From contig NC_088873.1 of assembly GCF_032884065.1 (NCBI RefSeq), positions 38,985,823-39,049,822 on the forward strand: a stretch of 64,000 nucleotides of DNA, given 5' to 3'. The DNA is from Artemia franciscana (Eukaryota; Arthropoda; Branchiopoda; Anostraca; Artemiidae). Under the pieces are notes generated by a model. It was not told the DNA's origin, ran no database searches, and saw only the letters and a list, made by a program, of their open reading frames with translations. The translations under genes and the position numbers were made by a program. This document shows, one piece after another, positions 9,592-21,300 of the stretch. Each line of letters opens with the position of its first letter. The first letter of the stretch is position 1.

Positions 9592-9943
9592 AAGAGCGGG
9601 GGGTTAGGGGGGCGGCAGCCCCCCACAACAAAAAACCTGTACAAAAGAGTCTTTAAAAGCGGGGTGTTTGGGGGGCGGCAGCCCCCCAACTGCCTCTCCT
9701 AATTCCTGTACGTTTTAAGGTTCGACTTTGGGACGCAGCCTCTTTAACTCTTTAAGAAAACGAAGTTTTTTTCATATTATTTCCGTACGTTTTTCTACAA
9801 TCCATGGTGGATGTAATTTAATAATTCCTGTACTCCTCGTACAGGAATTAGGACTGCCTCTCCTAATTCCTGTACGGTTTAAGGTTCGACTTTGGGACGC
9901 AGCCTCTTTAACTCTTTAAGAAAACGAAGTTTTTTTTCATATC
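9592..9943. repeat. Short tandem/dispersed duplications with G/C hairpins
   Basis: Two perfect hairpins (GGGGGGC, loop GGCA, GCCCCCC) occur at 9607-9624 and 9670-9687, 63 bp apart, inside a duplicated piece. A second unit of about 88 bp starting TGCCTCTCCTAATTCCTG occurs at 9691 and again at 9855, nearly identical, 164 bp apart. Between them the words GTACTCCTCGTAC and CAGGAATTAGGA partly invert the unit. Non-coding. Confidence 0.7.
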
Positions 9944-9948
9944 TTGTG

Positions 9949-9955
9949 AAAAAAA
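9949..9955 (-). terminator. RNA polymerase III terminator of tRNA-Lys
   Basis: Seven consecutive A residues on the + strand (T7 on the transcribed sense) begin one base past the tRNA 3' end. Confidence 0.85.
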
Positions 9956-9956
9956 G

Positions 9957-10029
9957 CGCCCGATAAGGGACTTGAACCCTTGACCTTAGGATTAAAAGTC
10001 CCACGCTCTACCGACTGAGCTAACCGGGC
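9957..10029 (-). tRNA. tRNA-Lys-TTT: tRNA-Lys (TTT)
   Basis: A 73-nt minus-strand cloverleaf: acceptor GCCCGGT/ATCGGGC (one G-T), D-arm GCTC/GAGC, anticodon stem TGGGA/TCCTA and T-arm AAGGG/CCCTT with loop TTCAAGT; the discriminator is G. The anticodon TTT is read from AAA at 9994-9996, in loop CTTTTAA. A and B boxes are intact and seven T residues follow directly on the minus strand. No intron. It decodes AAA lysine codons. It is oriented opposite to the iMet gene 600 bp away. Confidence 0.95.
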
Positions 10030-10105
10030 ATGTTTGAAGTCGAAATACCTGCATGTGTATAAATATAACTTTTAAATAACTTTTAAGAATTTCAAAAATT
10101 AATTT

Positions 10106-10556
10106 CTAAGCTAGAAAATCGAGGGGTTAAGATTTTCCGACGAAACTTTCCAGGAAAATTACTCGGAGAATTCCGCGTCGAATGAGTCTTCGTACACCCA
10201 GATCCGATGTCGGCTGTGACCTGTAGGCGCGGCAGAAAAAAAGGGTTTCTGTCATTTTTCTCAAATAAAAATTTTACGGATTAAGACAGAATTTTTTGAA
10301 GCTTTCAGTCAGTCTCAGCATGTCGAGCTGATCATTTTGATGTACTTGAATGTTGAAATTCGTAACTTTTAACAACAAAAAACTTAACATGGGCTCTTAT
10401 GGGGAAATGGGGTTTTTCTAAGCTAGAAAATCGGGGGGTTAAGATTTTCCGACGAAACTTTCAAGCAAAATTATTCGGATAATTCTGCGTCGAATGAGTC
10501 TTCGTACCCCCAGATCCGATGTCGGCTGTGACCTGTAGGCGTGGCGAAAAAAAAAT
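10106..10556. repeat. Two direct copies of a ~137-bp unit, 312 bp apart
   Basis: A unit starting CTAAGCTAGAAAATCG and ending in TGTGACCTGTAGGCG followed by an A run occurs at 10106-10242 and 10418-10556 with a few substitutions (CCAGG to CAAGC and ACACC to ACCCC type changes). The spacer has no obvious function. The A run at the end of both copies hints at a retroposed or slippage-prone tail. Confidence 0.7.
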
Positions 10557-11785
10557 AACAGGAGAACATGAACATTAAGTGGCTATGCGTGGTTTCTGGA
10601 AAACAGGGAAGGAGTTATCGGATCGAGCTGAAATTTTGCGGATAAGCTCCTGGGCCCTAGGGGACCTTAACTTGTGAATTTCAGTCCGATCAGACAACGT
10701 TAAAGGGGGGGGGGGTCGAAACTTTCGGCCAGATTTTCCCCATGAAGGAAAAGTCGGAGGGGGATGAAATTTGGCAGGTTTTTTAGTTGGAGCTCGGGCT
10801 ACGAAATGCGTCCCTCCCCATCCCTCTGCGACCATTGGAACCGAAGATCGCTTAAAATTGTCGTGGTTCGCCTCTTTAAAGAGGCACGAGTGTGCCTCCT
10901 TGATTTGGACCATCAAATAAGACAAAATAAAAAAGAAAGAAATTTCGTGTTTCAAAATAATAGCGATAATGATTTGGTTTGTGATTTTGACATGGCTGAG
11001 GTCACCAATGCTTGCCATGCCTTTTTTAAAAAAAGCAAAGTTTTGGTAATATGTAGTTCATAATGATAAATGACAAGGCGAGGCAAAAGTTAAGGATCCA
11101 ATCGAAGAAAAAGCAGTAAATAACGACGTTCAACATTACATAAGAACTTCAAGTGATTAAATAGCTAGAAACAATGACATGTGAATGTATAAGCATGTCA
11201 AGGCATGTCATGTCAAGTCACGCATGACATGGCATGTCAAGCATGTCAACGAAGAGCCTGATACTGGTTCAACCTCTGTTAAGAAACAAAGGATCGGCGG
11301 TGTGTTGTTCATAATGACAGAAGACAGCACAAAGCAAAAATGAATAGTCCAGTCGAATAGACAGCTGCAAATTAAGAAGTTCAATATTTTGAACGATGAA
11401 ATAGCTACATATATAGACATTAAAGTTTCGAAGAACATTAACGAAGAGCCTGATACTGCATAAAATACCGTTAATCTTCATATTAAAACCTTTGTGAAGG
11501 AATTGCAGTAGTTAAGGACATTGGTAATTCTAAGAACATTGACGAAGGATGTAGTTATATAGGCTAGCTTTAAGCAGAAGCTGGCAAAACCACAAAGAGC
11601 ACCAAAAGACGTAGCAATTGGGCCGACAGTAACCAAAACACCAAGAAAAAAGGTAATTTCACTAAGGTGTTCGCAAACTTAAGTTTTATTAGTATAAGAG
11701 AAGTATAAACAACAAGACATGATTTAACTGACAATTGTTGAAAATGATCTGAAAACAAAAACAAAAACGATAACGTTGTCTGAAA
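10557..11785. other. Non-coding region with short CATGTCAA repeats
   Basis: 10560-10900 has GC-richer unidentified sequence including a G9 run near 10710. 11175-11250 contains several overlapping copies of CATGTCAAG/GCATGTCA. 11090-11140 and 11335-11390 are loosely similar, as are 11245-11280 and 11440-11460 (AACGAAGAGCCTGATACTG). I see no gene. Confidence 0.5.
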
Positions 11786-11789
11786 AAAA

Positions 11790-12777
11790 AAAATCTCCAA
11801 CAGCCCGATTAGCCCGTCGATTATCTGTTCGACTGGTAATTTACCTTCTTTAAAGACCTTCAGTTCTTCTTGAACCTTCCTATCAAGTAATCTTTCTTCC
11901 ATTTTGTGTATTTCTGATTTCGACATTTCTCATTTTTAAATTTCTTTTTTTCTGGAAATTTCTTCTATGCTGTGTTTGTAGAACATTCGTCGGAAACTTT
12001 TGCAAAATTTCTATTAACACTGGGAAATGATCTGAACCTACAAAGGGGAGAACTTCTACATTTCTAACATCCATCGCGAGACAAACGTCCACCAGCACAT
12101 AATCAATAACACTCCCTTTCGTACCCGTAAAACACGTAAAGTCCCCCTTACCCTTATCTTTCCCAAACCTCCCATTCCCTATAACTAGCCCATTTTCTTC
12201 ACAAAAATCTAAAAGCCTTTTCCCCCAAATACTCAACTTCCTACCTTCATCCATGCTACTTCTTGTAATCACGTAAGTCTTCGGAGCTGGAACCACTTCC
12301 TCACAAATCACTGTATCCACTACTTCTCTTTTCACGCTGGTGTACGCGTTAAAGTCTCCCAATATCATTAAACTGTGGTCATGGTATTTAAATTTCATTT
12401 CTTTGATCTCTTTTTCAAGAATATCCCAAGTATCTTCATTTGTGTAGGAACTGCTCTATGGTGACAAGTAAAGTGATCCGATCACTGTCTGCCGTCTGTC
12501 AGAAAAAAGAACTTTGACCTAAATTATATTTTCCGACTTGCTACTTAATTTCTGGTATTTCGTCACACTTTAGCAGGTCAATAACACCCACGTAATATCT
12601 TCTGTTCGACGACTCTCTTCTTGACACTTTTTCTACATAAAATCTGTCAAACAGTATTGATTCGTTGGGGTCATGCCAAGTTTCCGTTAAACACATAACG
12701 TCAAGTGCACACACATTTTCCGATACTTGCTTATATTCATTCTTTAGCCCCTGGACGCTCCAAGTGATCACTTTCAT
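11790..12777 (-). pseudogene. LINE ORF2 endonuclease region, truncated and frameshifted
   Basis: Minus strand. The start MKVITWSVQGLKN (12777) and CLTETW are the first two blocks of an apurinic/apyrimidinic-type (EEP) endonuclease. After a broken stretch at 12400-12540, the frame resumes with LMILGDFNAYT (metal-binding GDFN), SVIDYVLVD and VGSDHFPVLIEI (catalytic SDH). After this the frame shifts again to KSEIHKMEERLLDRKVQEEL and ends near 11790 without any reverse-transcriptase domain. In a full LINE this enzyme nicks target DNA. ORF1 lies just upstream (12940-13843). Confidence 0.85.
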
Positions 12778-12939
12778 AGTTTGGGCATGGCCGTCGGCAT
12801 GCTATTTCGAGTCTTCCATATTTTCATCGTACCGGTCCCTGGTTGGGTCCGGATAATTGATCCTGTAGTAGTCTGCTGTGCTTCTTCCTATTCTGACATT
12901 GGGGCTTTCGTATCTCGGACATCCTTTGTTTTCGTGCGC

Positions 12940-13843
12940 GTTTAAAATTGACTCTCTCTCTGTGGTCTCTGTGGACGATTATTCAGCCTATTGCGTTCTT
13001 CCGGGATGATCATCTGATCCGCTTTCCTGGCGGGCTTAGGCCTCGGGTTCGACCCAGATGATCCAACATTTACTTCTGTAGCACTAGTCTGACTGTTCAG
13101 TTCCTGGTGAATTTTGGCGGTGACCGCCGCGTTTACTACTGTCTGGGCCGAGGAGGCACTATCCATTGAGCTCTGAGAGTCACTTCAACCACAGTGGGAC
13201 CAAGGCCTAGTTATATTTTTTCGGGTGACCTCTTTAACTTTTCTACTCTCTTCATCATAAACGAAGAGAGTTCCATCGACAAAAAGTTTTATTCTCCGTA
13301 ATCTGACGGGTTTTCCCTCTTCAATTGCTTGGTTCATGACTATTTTTTAAATGGCTTCGCGCATTCCTTTCCTCCAATGTGTAGTCCGGGGCCACGTCGT
13401 TCCACTCCGTCGTTCCGAAACGTACGGCCGCTTTTCAGAATAAAGTTTCGGGTATCTGCGCACTGTATTTTCAGCAAAATTGCTCCTGACCTCATCCGGA
13501 AAACATCCTTTACCTCGCTACGATGGAGCTCCAAAGACGAAATTCGGGCATCCAGATACAACTTCTTCTTTAAGCGTAGTTAGTGGTGAGTCTTTCTGTC
13601 GTAAGTTGTAAATAATCACGTTTGTTCTCATCACTTCGGTTTCTATATACCGAATACGGCGGTTTGCTTCACCAAGTTCTTTCCTCGTTACCACAAGTTC
13701 TTGACTAAGCTTTTGGTTTTCTGCATTAATTTGTGTCAACTGTCCTTTAATAAAGCTTGTGTCTGTCATCACATGTGGCAATAAGCCACAAGTTTTGCGT
13801 TAATCTGATCAAGCACTGACTGTGGTGCGTCTTCATCCGCCAT
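12940..13843 (-). pseudogene. LINE ORF1 (coiled coil plus RRM-like), broken
   Basis: Minus strand. MADEDAPQSVLDQINAKLV starts at 13843 but stops after 24 codons. In another frame the coiled-coil tract INAENQKLSQELVVTRKELG is followed by RTNVIIYNLRQKDSPL, and in a third frame DVFRMRSGAILLKIQCADTR, then ILKSGRTFRNDG. This order (coiled coil, NVIIYNL, V.R.G....ILV.F, K..LKG) is that of LINE ORF1 RNA-binding proteins. A proline/arginine-rich C-terminal part (NPRPKPARKADQ) ends at 12942. Several frame breaks make it a dead copy sharing orientation with the endonuclease remnant. Confidence 0.75.
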
Positions 13844-13859
13844 ATTGTGAATTCTTATA

Positions 13860-14775
13860 CATTCCAATTCTTAAATCCTTGTATGAAAATCTCTTTACAA
13901 GTGTCTAAAAAACTAGTCAAACAGGTTTAAAAAACGATCTTCATTTGTAGATTGATTGCAAAATAAGTTCATAAAAACTTGCCAAACAGCTTTGTTTACT
14001 ATCCAGAAAAAGGTTATTTTTTCACTCAGAATGCATAGTTGTTCACGGAACGAAAGCTAATTCAACGATATACAGATACAGACCGATATAAATCGGTCTG
14101 TTTTTATTATCTGCTACACCCGCTTATATTTTAAAATGTTATTTTATATTATATTTTATATTTATATTATATTTTATATAATATTTTACATTATATTTTA
14201 AAAAGTAAAGAATGTTATCGTCTTCAATGTTTGTTTGCTTATATCTTCTGGAACTTATCATATAGCAGAAGATAACGCACAAAATCATAAAACAGGCGTA
14301 AAGTGAGCACAGTCAGTAATATTAAAATTCTTGGTGTAAAGATATGAGCCGAAACATTTATTGTTCAAATCGGATTTTGACTATTTTCAAGTGGTATGAA
14401 TAGTATAAAGGCTATTTTTTTATTTTGAAATAGTTTTCTTTTTTGCTGAAAAAAAATTCATCCACAAGAATCCCTTATTTGACCATTTCAGTAATGTGAC
14501 ACTCCGGACACTTGGTTTTCAGAATATATCATTAAAAAAGGGAAAAATTACCAAAATTATAATATGCCCACCTTATTCTTGGAATTGTAAAAAAGCTATA
14601 GTTTTTGATTTTCAAGGCCTTTAGAATAAGTCTAAGAGAGACAAAATAGACGCAAGTTGTTTAATGATGGTGATGCCATAGCAGTGTCTGCAAAACTGTG
14701 GACGAATAATCATACAAAACTCATCATTTGCGGCTCTATGCTAGTGACATGCTAGTCTTATGTATATCTTACGTC
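13860..14775. other. AT-rich region, nothing recognised
   Basis: Contains a palindromic-looking GATACAGATACAGACCGAT/ATCGGTCTG near 14070-14100 and a (TATATTATATTTTA)n low-complexity stretch at 14130-14205. No coding evidence. Confidence 0.5.
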
Positions 14776-14779
14776 TATC

Positions 14780-16441
14780 AACAGTTCGTGGTAACGAACT
14801 ATAGTAAGGAGCAACACGGCTCAATAGTAACCGAAACTCTCAAAAACAGAATTTTGATACCAATAGTTTCATCAAAGGAATCAAATGTTAATGCTGTATT
14901 TTCAATATAAAATTTGCATCAAGTTTAGTCTTAACCATCAAAAGTTACGAGCCTAAGAAAATTTGCCTTATTTTGAAAAATAGGGGGAAACACCCCTTAA
15001 AAGTCATGCGACATAGAACCCTACAGTAGAAGTTTCAAGCTCCTATCTGCAAAATGTGGAATTTTGTATTTTTTTGCCACAAGACAGATCACAGATCCGT
15101 GTTTATTTGTTTTTTTCCCAGGGGTGATCGTATCAACCCAGTGGTCCTAGAATATCGGGAGAGGGCTCATTCTACCTATTTTAAAAGTTTTTGTGCCCTT
15201 TTTAAGTGACCAAAAAAATTGGAGGGCACCTAGGCCCCCTACCACACAAATGTTTTTCCCAAAGTCACCGGATAAAACTTTGAGATAGCCATTTTATTCA
15301 ACATAGTCAAAAAACCTAGAAACTATGTCTTTGGGGACAACTGACTCCCCCAGGGTCCCCGTTGGGGGAACTGAAAGTTACAAACTTTGGCCAGTGTTCA
15401 CACATAGCAATGGCTATTGGGAAATGTACAGACACTTTCAGGGGGATCTTTTTGCGTTGGGAGGGAGGATTTGAGGGGAGGGGGTTATGCGCGGAGAATT
15501 TTACATGGAGCAATTTGTCATGGGGGAAGAAAATTTCCATGAAGGGGGTGCAGGATTTCTTAGCATTTTTTTTAAAAGAGCAATAAAAAATAGATATGAA
15601 GAAGTTTCTTCAACTGAAAGTGAGGAGCAGTATTAAAACTTAAAACGAACATAAATTATTACGCATATGAGGAGTTCACCTCCTCCTAATACCTCACTCT
15701 TTACGCTAAAGTAATTTTATTAATTTCTTCTATTTATTCTACGGCTTTTGTGATTCAGGGGTTATTCTTAAGGAATTGGGACAAAATTCAAGCTTTAGTG
15801 TAAGGGCGAGGTATTGACAAGGGGGCAAACCCTCATATACCTAATAAAAACATGCGAATTTAGAAGTTCGTTGCGTAAGCTAATTCGTAATTTACGTATG
15901 TTTTACTAATAAAAACATTCGTAAAATTAAAAGTTCTAGTTGCCTTTTTAAGTAACCAAAAAATGGGGGGGGGGGTAACTAGGCCTACTCCCCCGCTCCT
16001 TTTTCTTCAAAATCGTCCGATCAAAACTATGAGAAAGCCATTTAGCCAAAGATATAAATTAATATACAAATTTCGTTTTAATTATTGATGTGCGGACAGA
16101 CAAAATCAAAACATGCATTAATTCAAAAACGTTCAGAAATTAAATAAAAAAACAGCTTTTTTTAAAACTGAAATTAAGGAAGGACATTAAAACTTTAAAA
16201 AACCAGAAATTACTCCGTATATGAAAGGGGCTGTTCCCGCCTCAACGCCCTGCTCTTCACGCTAAAGTTTATTACTGTTTTAGGATGTAGAGTTGAGAGA
16301 AAGAGTCAAATTTTAGCGTAAAGAGCGAGGCGTTGAGGAGGGAACAGCCCCGTTCATATACGGAGTAATTTCTGTTCGTTTCAAGTTTTAATGTCGCCCT
16401 TTACTTTCAGTTAAAAAAAAAAACCTGTTTTTTTATTTAAT
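14780..16441 (+). repeat. Interspersed repeat family A, copy 1 (near full length)
   Basis: Family A order: a terminal hairpin CAGTTCGTGGTAACGAACTG (here its last bases are changed), GCTCAATAGTAACCGAAACT, a non-coding middle with GGGGGAAACACCCC, CCAAAAAAATTGGAGGGC and GTTTACATATAGTAATGG-like words, a first inverted repeat around CTCTTTACGCTAAAG, and a terminal palindrome (16138-16441). No protein-coding frame is conserved among copies, so it looks non-autonomous. About ten copies occupy roughly 11 kb of this window. I cannot assign it to a transposon class. Confidence 0.75.
16138..16441. repeat. Terminal palindrome (foldback) of A copy 1
   Basis: Two arms of about 130 bp flank a ~45-bp centre. 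The left arm runs from AAATTAAATAAAAAAAC through GAAATTACTCCGTATATGAA to CACGCTAAAGTTT. The right arm is its reverse complement, back to TTTTTTTATTTAATC. The copy-specific segment (GGGGCTGTTCCCGCCTC) is mirrored by GAGGGAACAGCCCC. Confidence 0.85.
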
Positions 16442-16559
16442 CACGTACAGGAGGCTCCATGCTGAGGATATACTAGTTCTATGGTAGGTTTTATATATAA
16501 TTAAATTAAAAAAACAAATGATGCTGTTTCTAAGCATCACTTGTTAAAAATAGCATTTT

Positions 16560-17510
16560 CTTATGTTGCTGATGTTCTTACTTCCCACATTAATTTGTGC
16601 TTGAAACGGGGAACGTTTCCTGATTGCTTGAATATTGTTAAGATTACCCCTGTTTTTAAAGGCGGTAATAAAAATGATATTGGAAATTATTAGTCTATCT
16701 CGGTCTAACCTGTTATTTCTCGTGTGCTAGAAAAGTGTATTAAAATTAGAGTTTATGATCATTTGGAACTGCATAAGCTGTTAAATCCAATTGAATTTGG
16801 CCTCAGGAAGGGGAGAACCACAGAGATGGCATCATCACATATAACTTCGGTAATCAATGGAGCTCTTGACAATAAGCTTAGAGTAGCTGGTCTGTTTTTT
16901 GATTTGATTAAGGCATTTGACACTGTTGACCCCCAACTACTACTTCGAAAATGAAATTTTATGGACTAAGGGAGGATACTTTGGCTTTGCTTTGTGATTA
17001 CCTCCGAAATAGAGATCAGTATATTCACATTAATGGATTTTCTTCAAGTAAAACTCTTGATAAATCTGGTATCCCCCAGGGCTCTGTTTTAGGTCCTACT
17101 CTGTTTTGATTTTTATTGATGATCTGCCGAATGCTGTTGCACCTACTTCTAGAATTAGGGATCTAGTGGATCCTGCACCTTCGGGATCCAAAATCGCTAC
17201 ACCTTTATTTGGTGATAATGCGACATTGATGTGTGTTGCTTCAATTGAACAACAACTTACCTCAACAATTAATGCAGCAATGACTATGACATGTCTTGGT
17301 TGAAGACAAACCGGCTTGACCTAAATAAATAAGTCAAATTTTGCTATCTTTTCAGGGTCTCCAGATTATTATTCTTGGATTACGGAAATAACTTCACCGA
17401 AAGGAAATGTTAAGAGGTCAAGTTCCGTTAAGTACCTTGGGATTATTATTGACGAAAATTTATCATTTATATACCATGTAAAAGCTATAATCAGGGATTA
17501 TCTGTGAATT
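16560..17510 (+). pseudogene. LINE reverse-transcriptase fragment, several stops
   Basis: Successive frames give NIVKITPVFKGGNKNDIGNY, VISRVLEKCIKIRVYDHL, NPIEFGLRKGRTTEMA, LFFDLIKAFDTVDPQLLLRK, then (shifted) SGIPQGSVLGPTLF, LFGDNATLMCVAS and KYLGIIIDENLSF. These are RT blocks 1-7; the catalytic FADD block reads FGDN, so the active aspartates are altered. At least four frame breaks. Clade resembles the CR1/jockey type of the intact element at 22.8 kb, from which it is diverged. Confidence 0.85.
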
Positions 17511-17844
17511 CAAACAGATTTTCCTTCAAATGTTTTACGGTTATTGTATTTTTCTCTGATGCATCCAAATATTTTGCATTGCCTCCAATTATTAGAAAAC
17601 ATCAAAGCAGCAGTGAAAGAATCTGTTCACGTGCCAGGTTTTGAAGTATAAATAAATCTAAATTAGGTTCAGAACAAAAGATAATCCTACAATTAATAAA
17701 CCCAAGAGTTACAGTTGTGACGGTATTAGTAAATTACAAAATATGGTTTGCTGATTCAATAGAATAAAACCAAATTAGTATTTCTATTTTAGATTGGGAG
17801 TGTCGATATTCAGCCAATCTAGTTTTTAATTCAAAATAGAAAGA

Positions 17845-17979
17845 ATGGCTGATGCTGGTAAGGCCGTTTGGTCAATCCTTTGGCTCATACTACTGATCCT
17901 TATTGGATTTCCTGTTGCTGGGTTCTGTGCTAGCTGGTATATTATATTCTCAGTTTTCATTTGTATAGAAGGCTGTGGG
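17845..17979 (+). CDS. First coding exon of a small membrane protein
   Basis: ATG at 17845 opens 45 codons, ending in GGC TGT GGG directly before a consensus 5' splice site GTAAGT (17980), phase 0. The peptide begins MADAGKAVWSILWLILLILI, continues GFPVAGFCASWYIIFSVFIC and ends IEGCG: a short polar N-terminus followed by one or two hydrophobic spans. From memory, short arthropod proteins with a GKxxWSxLWxxxLxxxGFxVAGFCA pattern exist as an uncharacterised family; the family and topology are inference. The downstream exon(s) were not found, and the tandem array beginning 320 bp later may lie in the intron. It could also be an isolated duplicated exon. Confidence 0.6.
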
Positions 17980-18301
17980 GTAAGTAAACTTTATTATTGG
18001 TATATTTTCCTTCAATAAATTTGGTATAATGAAAAACAACCCCAGTTATAAAAAAAAAATTAAGTGAAATAGAAAAAACTTAGCCAGTTTATAGTCACTT
18101 TTAATTGGTTAAGGTTTTTCTTTAGAAAAAAAATAATGCTGTTATGCAGTTTCTTTCTAAATTGTCGGACGTTTCCCCTTAAGCATATGTTTACCGTTTT
18201 CCTATATAAAAAAAGGTGCTCTTCTTTCAGAAAAATGTGATGTTAGAAGGAATTAAAGACTAATAGGAGGAATTTGTATTCAAAGATGATTCATAAACCA
18301 T

Positions 18302-21300
18302 ATTAGTTTGCCAGAAGGAAATTCGAAGAAATAAAGATCGAGAGCGGGTTTTTTTTTTTAGGGCAAACGAAAACACTGGACAAAAAGGAGAATATTTCAG
18401 AGGTGCAACTACTTTGCTCCTTTTGAAGCAAATTTGAACAAATAAAGATCGAGAACGGGTTTTTTAAGGCAAACAGAAACACAAGACAAAAAGGAGAATA
18501 TTTCAGAGGTGCAACCACTTTGCTCCTTTTGAAGCAAATTTGAACAAATAAAGATCGAGAGCGGGTTTTTTTTCTAAGGCAAACAGAAACACAAGACAAA
18601 AAGGAGAATATTTCAGAAGTACAACCACTTTGCTCCTTTTGAAGCAAATTTGAACAAATAAAGATCGAGAGCGGGTTTTTTAAGGCAAACAGAAACATAA
18701 GACAAAAAGGAGAATATTTCAGAGGTGCAACCACTTTGCTCCTTTTGAAGCAAATTTGAACAAATAAAGATCGAGAGCGGGTTTTTTAAGGCAAACAGAA
18801 ACATAAGACAAAAAGGAGAATATTTCAGAGGTGCAACCACTTTGCTCCTTTTGAAGCAAATTTGAACAAATAAAGATCGAGAGCGGGTTTTTTAAGGCAA
18901 ACAGAAACACAAGACAAAAAGGAGAATATTTCAGAAGTAAAACATCTCTGAATATTTCAGAGATGTAACCACTTCGCTTCTTTTGAAGCAAATTTGAACA
19001 AATAAGCATCGACAGCGGGGTTTTTCAAGGCAAACGAAAACATTGGACAAGAAGGAGAATATTTCAGAGGTGAAACCACTTTGCTTCTTTTGAAGCAAAC
19101 TTGAAGATATAAAGATCGACAGCAGGGTTATTTAAGGCAAACGAAAACACTGGACTAAAAGAAAATATACTTCAGAGGTGCAACCACTTCGCTTCTTTGG
19201 AATCAAATTTGAAGAAATAAAGATCGACAGCGGGGTTATTTAAGGCAAACGAAAACACTGGATAAAAAGGAAAATATTTCAGAGGTGAAACCACTTTGCT
19301 TCTTTTAAAGCAAACTTGAAGAAATAAAGATCGGGAGCAGGGTTTTTTAAGGCAACAAAAACACAAGACAAAAACGAGAATATTTCAGAGATGCAACCAC
19401 TTCGCTTCTTTTGAAGCAAATTTGAAGAAATAAAGATCGAGAGCGGGTTTTTTAAGGTAAACAAAAACACGGGAAAAAAAGAGTATATTCCAGAGGTACA
19501 ACCACTTCGTTTTTTTTGAAGCAAATTTGAAGAAATAAAGATCGAGAGCGGGATTCTTAAGAGAAACAAAAACACAAGACAAAAAGGAGAATATTTCAGG
19601 GGTACAACCACTTCGTTTCTTTTGAAGCAAATTTGAAGAAATAAAGATCGAGAGCGAGTTTCTTAAGAGAAACAAAAACACAAGACAAAAAGGAGAATAT
19701 TTCAGAGGTGAAACCGCTTTGCTTCTTTTGAAGCAAACTTGAAGAAATAAAGATCGACAGTAGGGTTATTTAAGGCAAATGAAAACACTGGACTAAAAGA
19801 AAATATACTTCAGAGGTGCAACCACTTCGCTTCTTTGGAAGCAAATTTGAAGAAATAAAGGTCGACAGCGGGGTTATTTAAGGCAAACGAAAACACTGGA
19901 CTAAAAGAAAATATACTTCAGGGAGGTAACCACTTTGCTTCTTTTTAAGCAAACTTGAAGAAATAAAGATCGGGAGCAGGGTTTTTTAAGGTAAACAAAA
20001 ACACTGGAAAAAAAAGAGTATATTCCAGAGGTACAACCACTTCGTTTTTTTTGAAGCAAATTTGAAGAAATAAAGATCGAGAGCGGGATTCTTAAGAGAA
20101 ACAAAAACACAAGACAAAAAGGAGAATATTTCAGAGGTACAACCATTTCGTTTCTTTTGAAGCAAATTTGAAGAAATAAAGATCGAGAGCGAGTTTTTTA
20201 AGAGAAACAAAAACACAAGACAAAAAGGAGAATATTTCAGAGGTGAAACCGCTTTGCTTCTTTTGAAGCAAACTTGAAGAAATAAAGATCGACAGTAGGG
20301 TTATTTAAGGCAAATGAAAACACTGGACTAAAAGAAAATATACTTCAGAGGTGCAACCACTTCGCTTCTTTGGAAGCAAATTTGAAGAAATAAAGGTCGA
20401 CAGCTGGGTTATTTAAGGCAAACGAAAACACTGGACTAAAAGAAAATATACTTCAGGGAGGAAACCACTTTGCTTCTTTTTAAGCAAACTTGAAGAAATA
20501 AAGATCGGGAGCAGGGTTTTTTAAGGCAACAAAAACACAAGACAAAAACGAGAATATTCCAGAGGTACAACCACTTCGATTTTTTTGAAGCAAATTTGAA
20601 GAAATAAAGATCGAGAGCGGGATTCTTAAGAGAAACAAAAACACAAGACAAAAAGGAGAATATTTCAGAGGTACAACCATTTCGTTTCTTTTGAAGCAAA
20701 TTTGAAGAAATAAAGATGGAGAGCGAGTTTTTTAAGAGAAACAAAAACACAAGACAAAAAGGAGAATATTTCAGAGGTGAAACCGCTTTGCTTCTTTTGA
20801 AGCAAACTTGAAGAAATAAAGATCGACAGCAGGGTTATTTAAGGCAAATGAAAACACTGGACTAAAAGAAAATATACTTCAGAGGTGCAACCACTTCGCT
20901 TCTTTGGAAGCAAATTTGAAGAAATAAAGGTAGACAGCGGGGTTATTTAAGGCAAACGAAAACACTGGACTAAAAGAAAATATACTTCAGGGGTGCAACC
21001 ACTTTGCTTCTTTTGAAGTAAATTTGAAGAAATAAAGATCGGGAGCAGGGTTTTTTAAGGCAAACAAAAACACAAGACAAAAACGAGAATATTTCAGAGA
21101 TGCAACCACTTCGCTTCTTTTGAAGCAAATTTGTAGAAATAAAGATCGGGAGCAGGGTTTTTTAAGGCAAACAAAAACACAAGACAAAAACGAGAATATT
21201 TCAGAGATGCAACCACTTCGCTTCTTTTGAAGCAAATTTGTAGAAATAAAGATCGACAGCGGGGTTATTTAAGGCAAACGAAAACACTGGACTAAAAGAA

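Noticed and set aside
14780-16441. ORFs within family A (such as those with FTYSNGYWEVYRRFQGDF)
   Set aside because: The frame occurs in several copies but each is broken at different points and shows no codon-level constraint that I can see; antisense frames are equally open.
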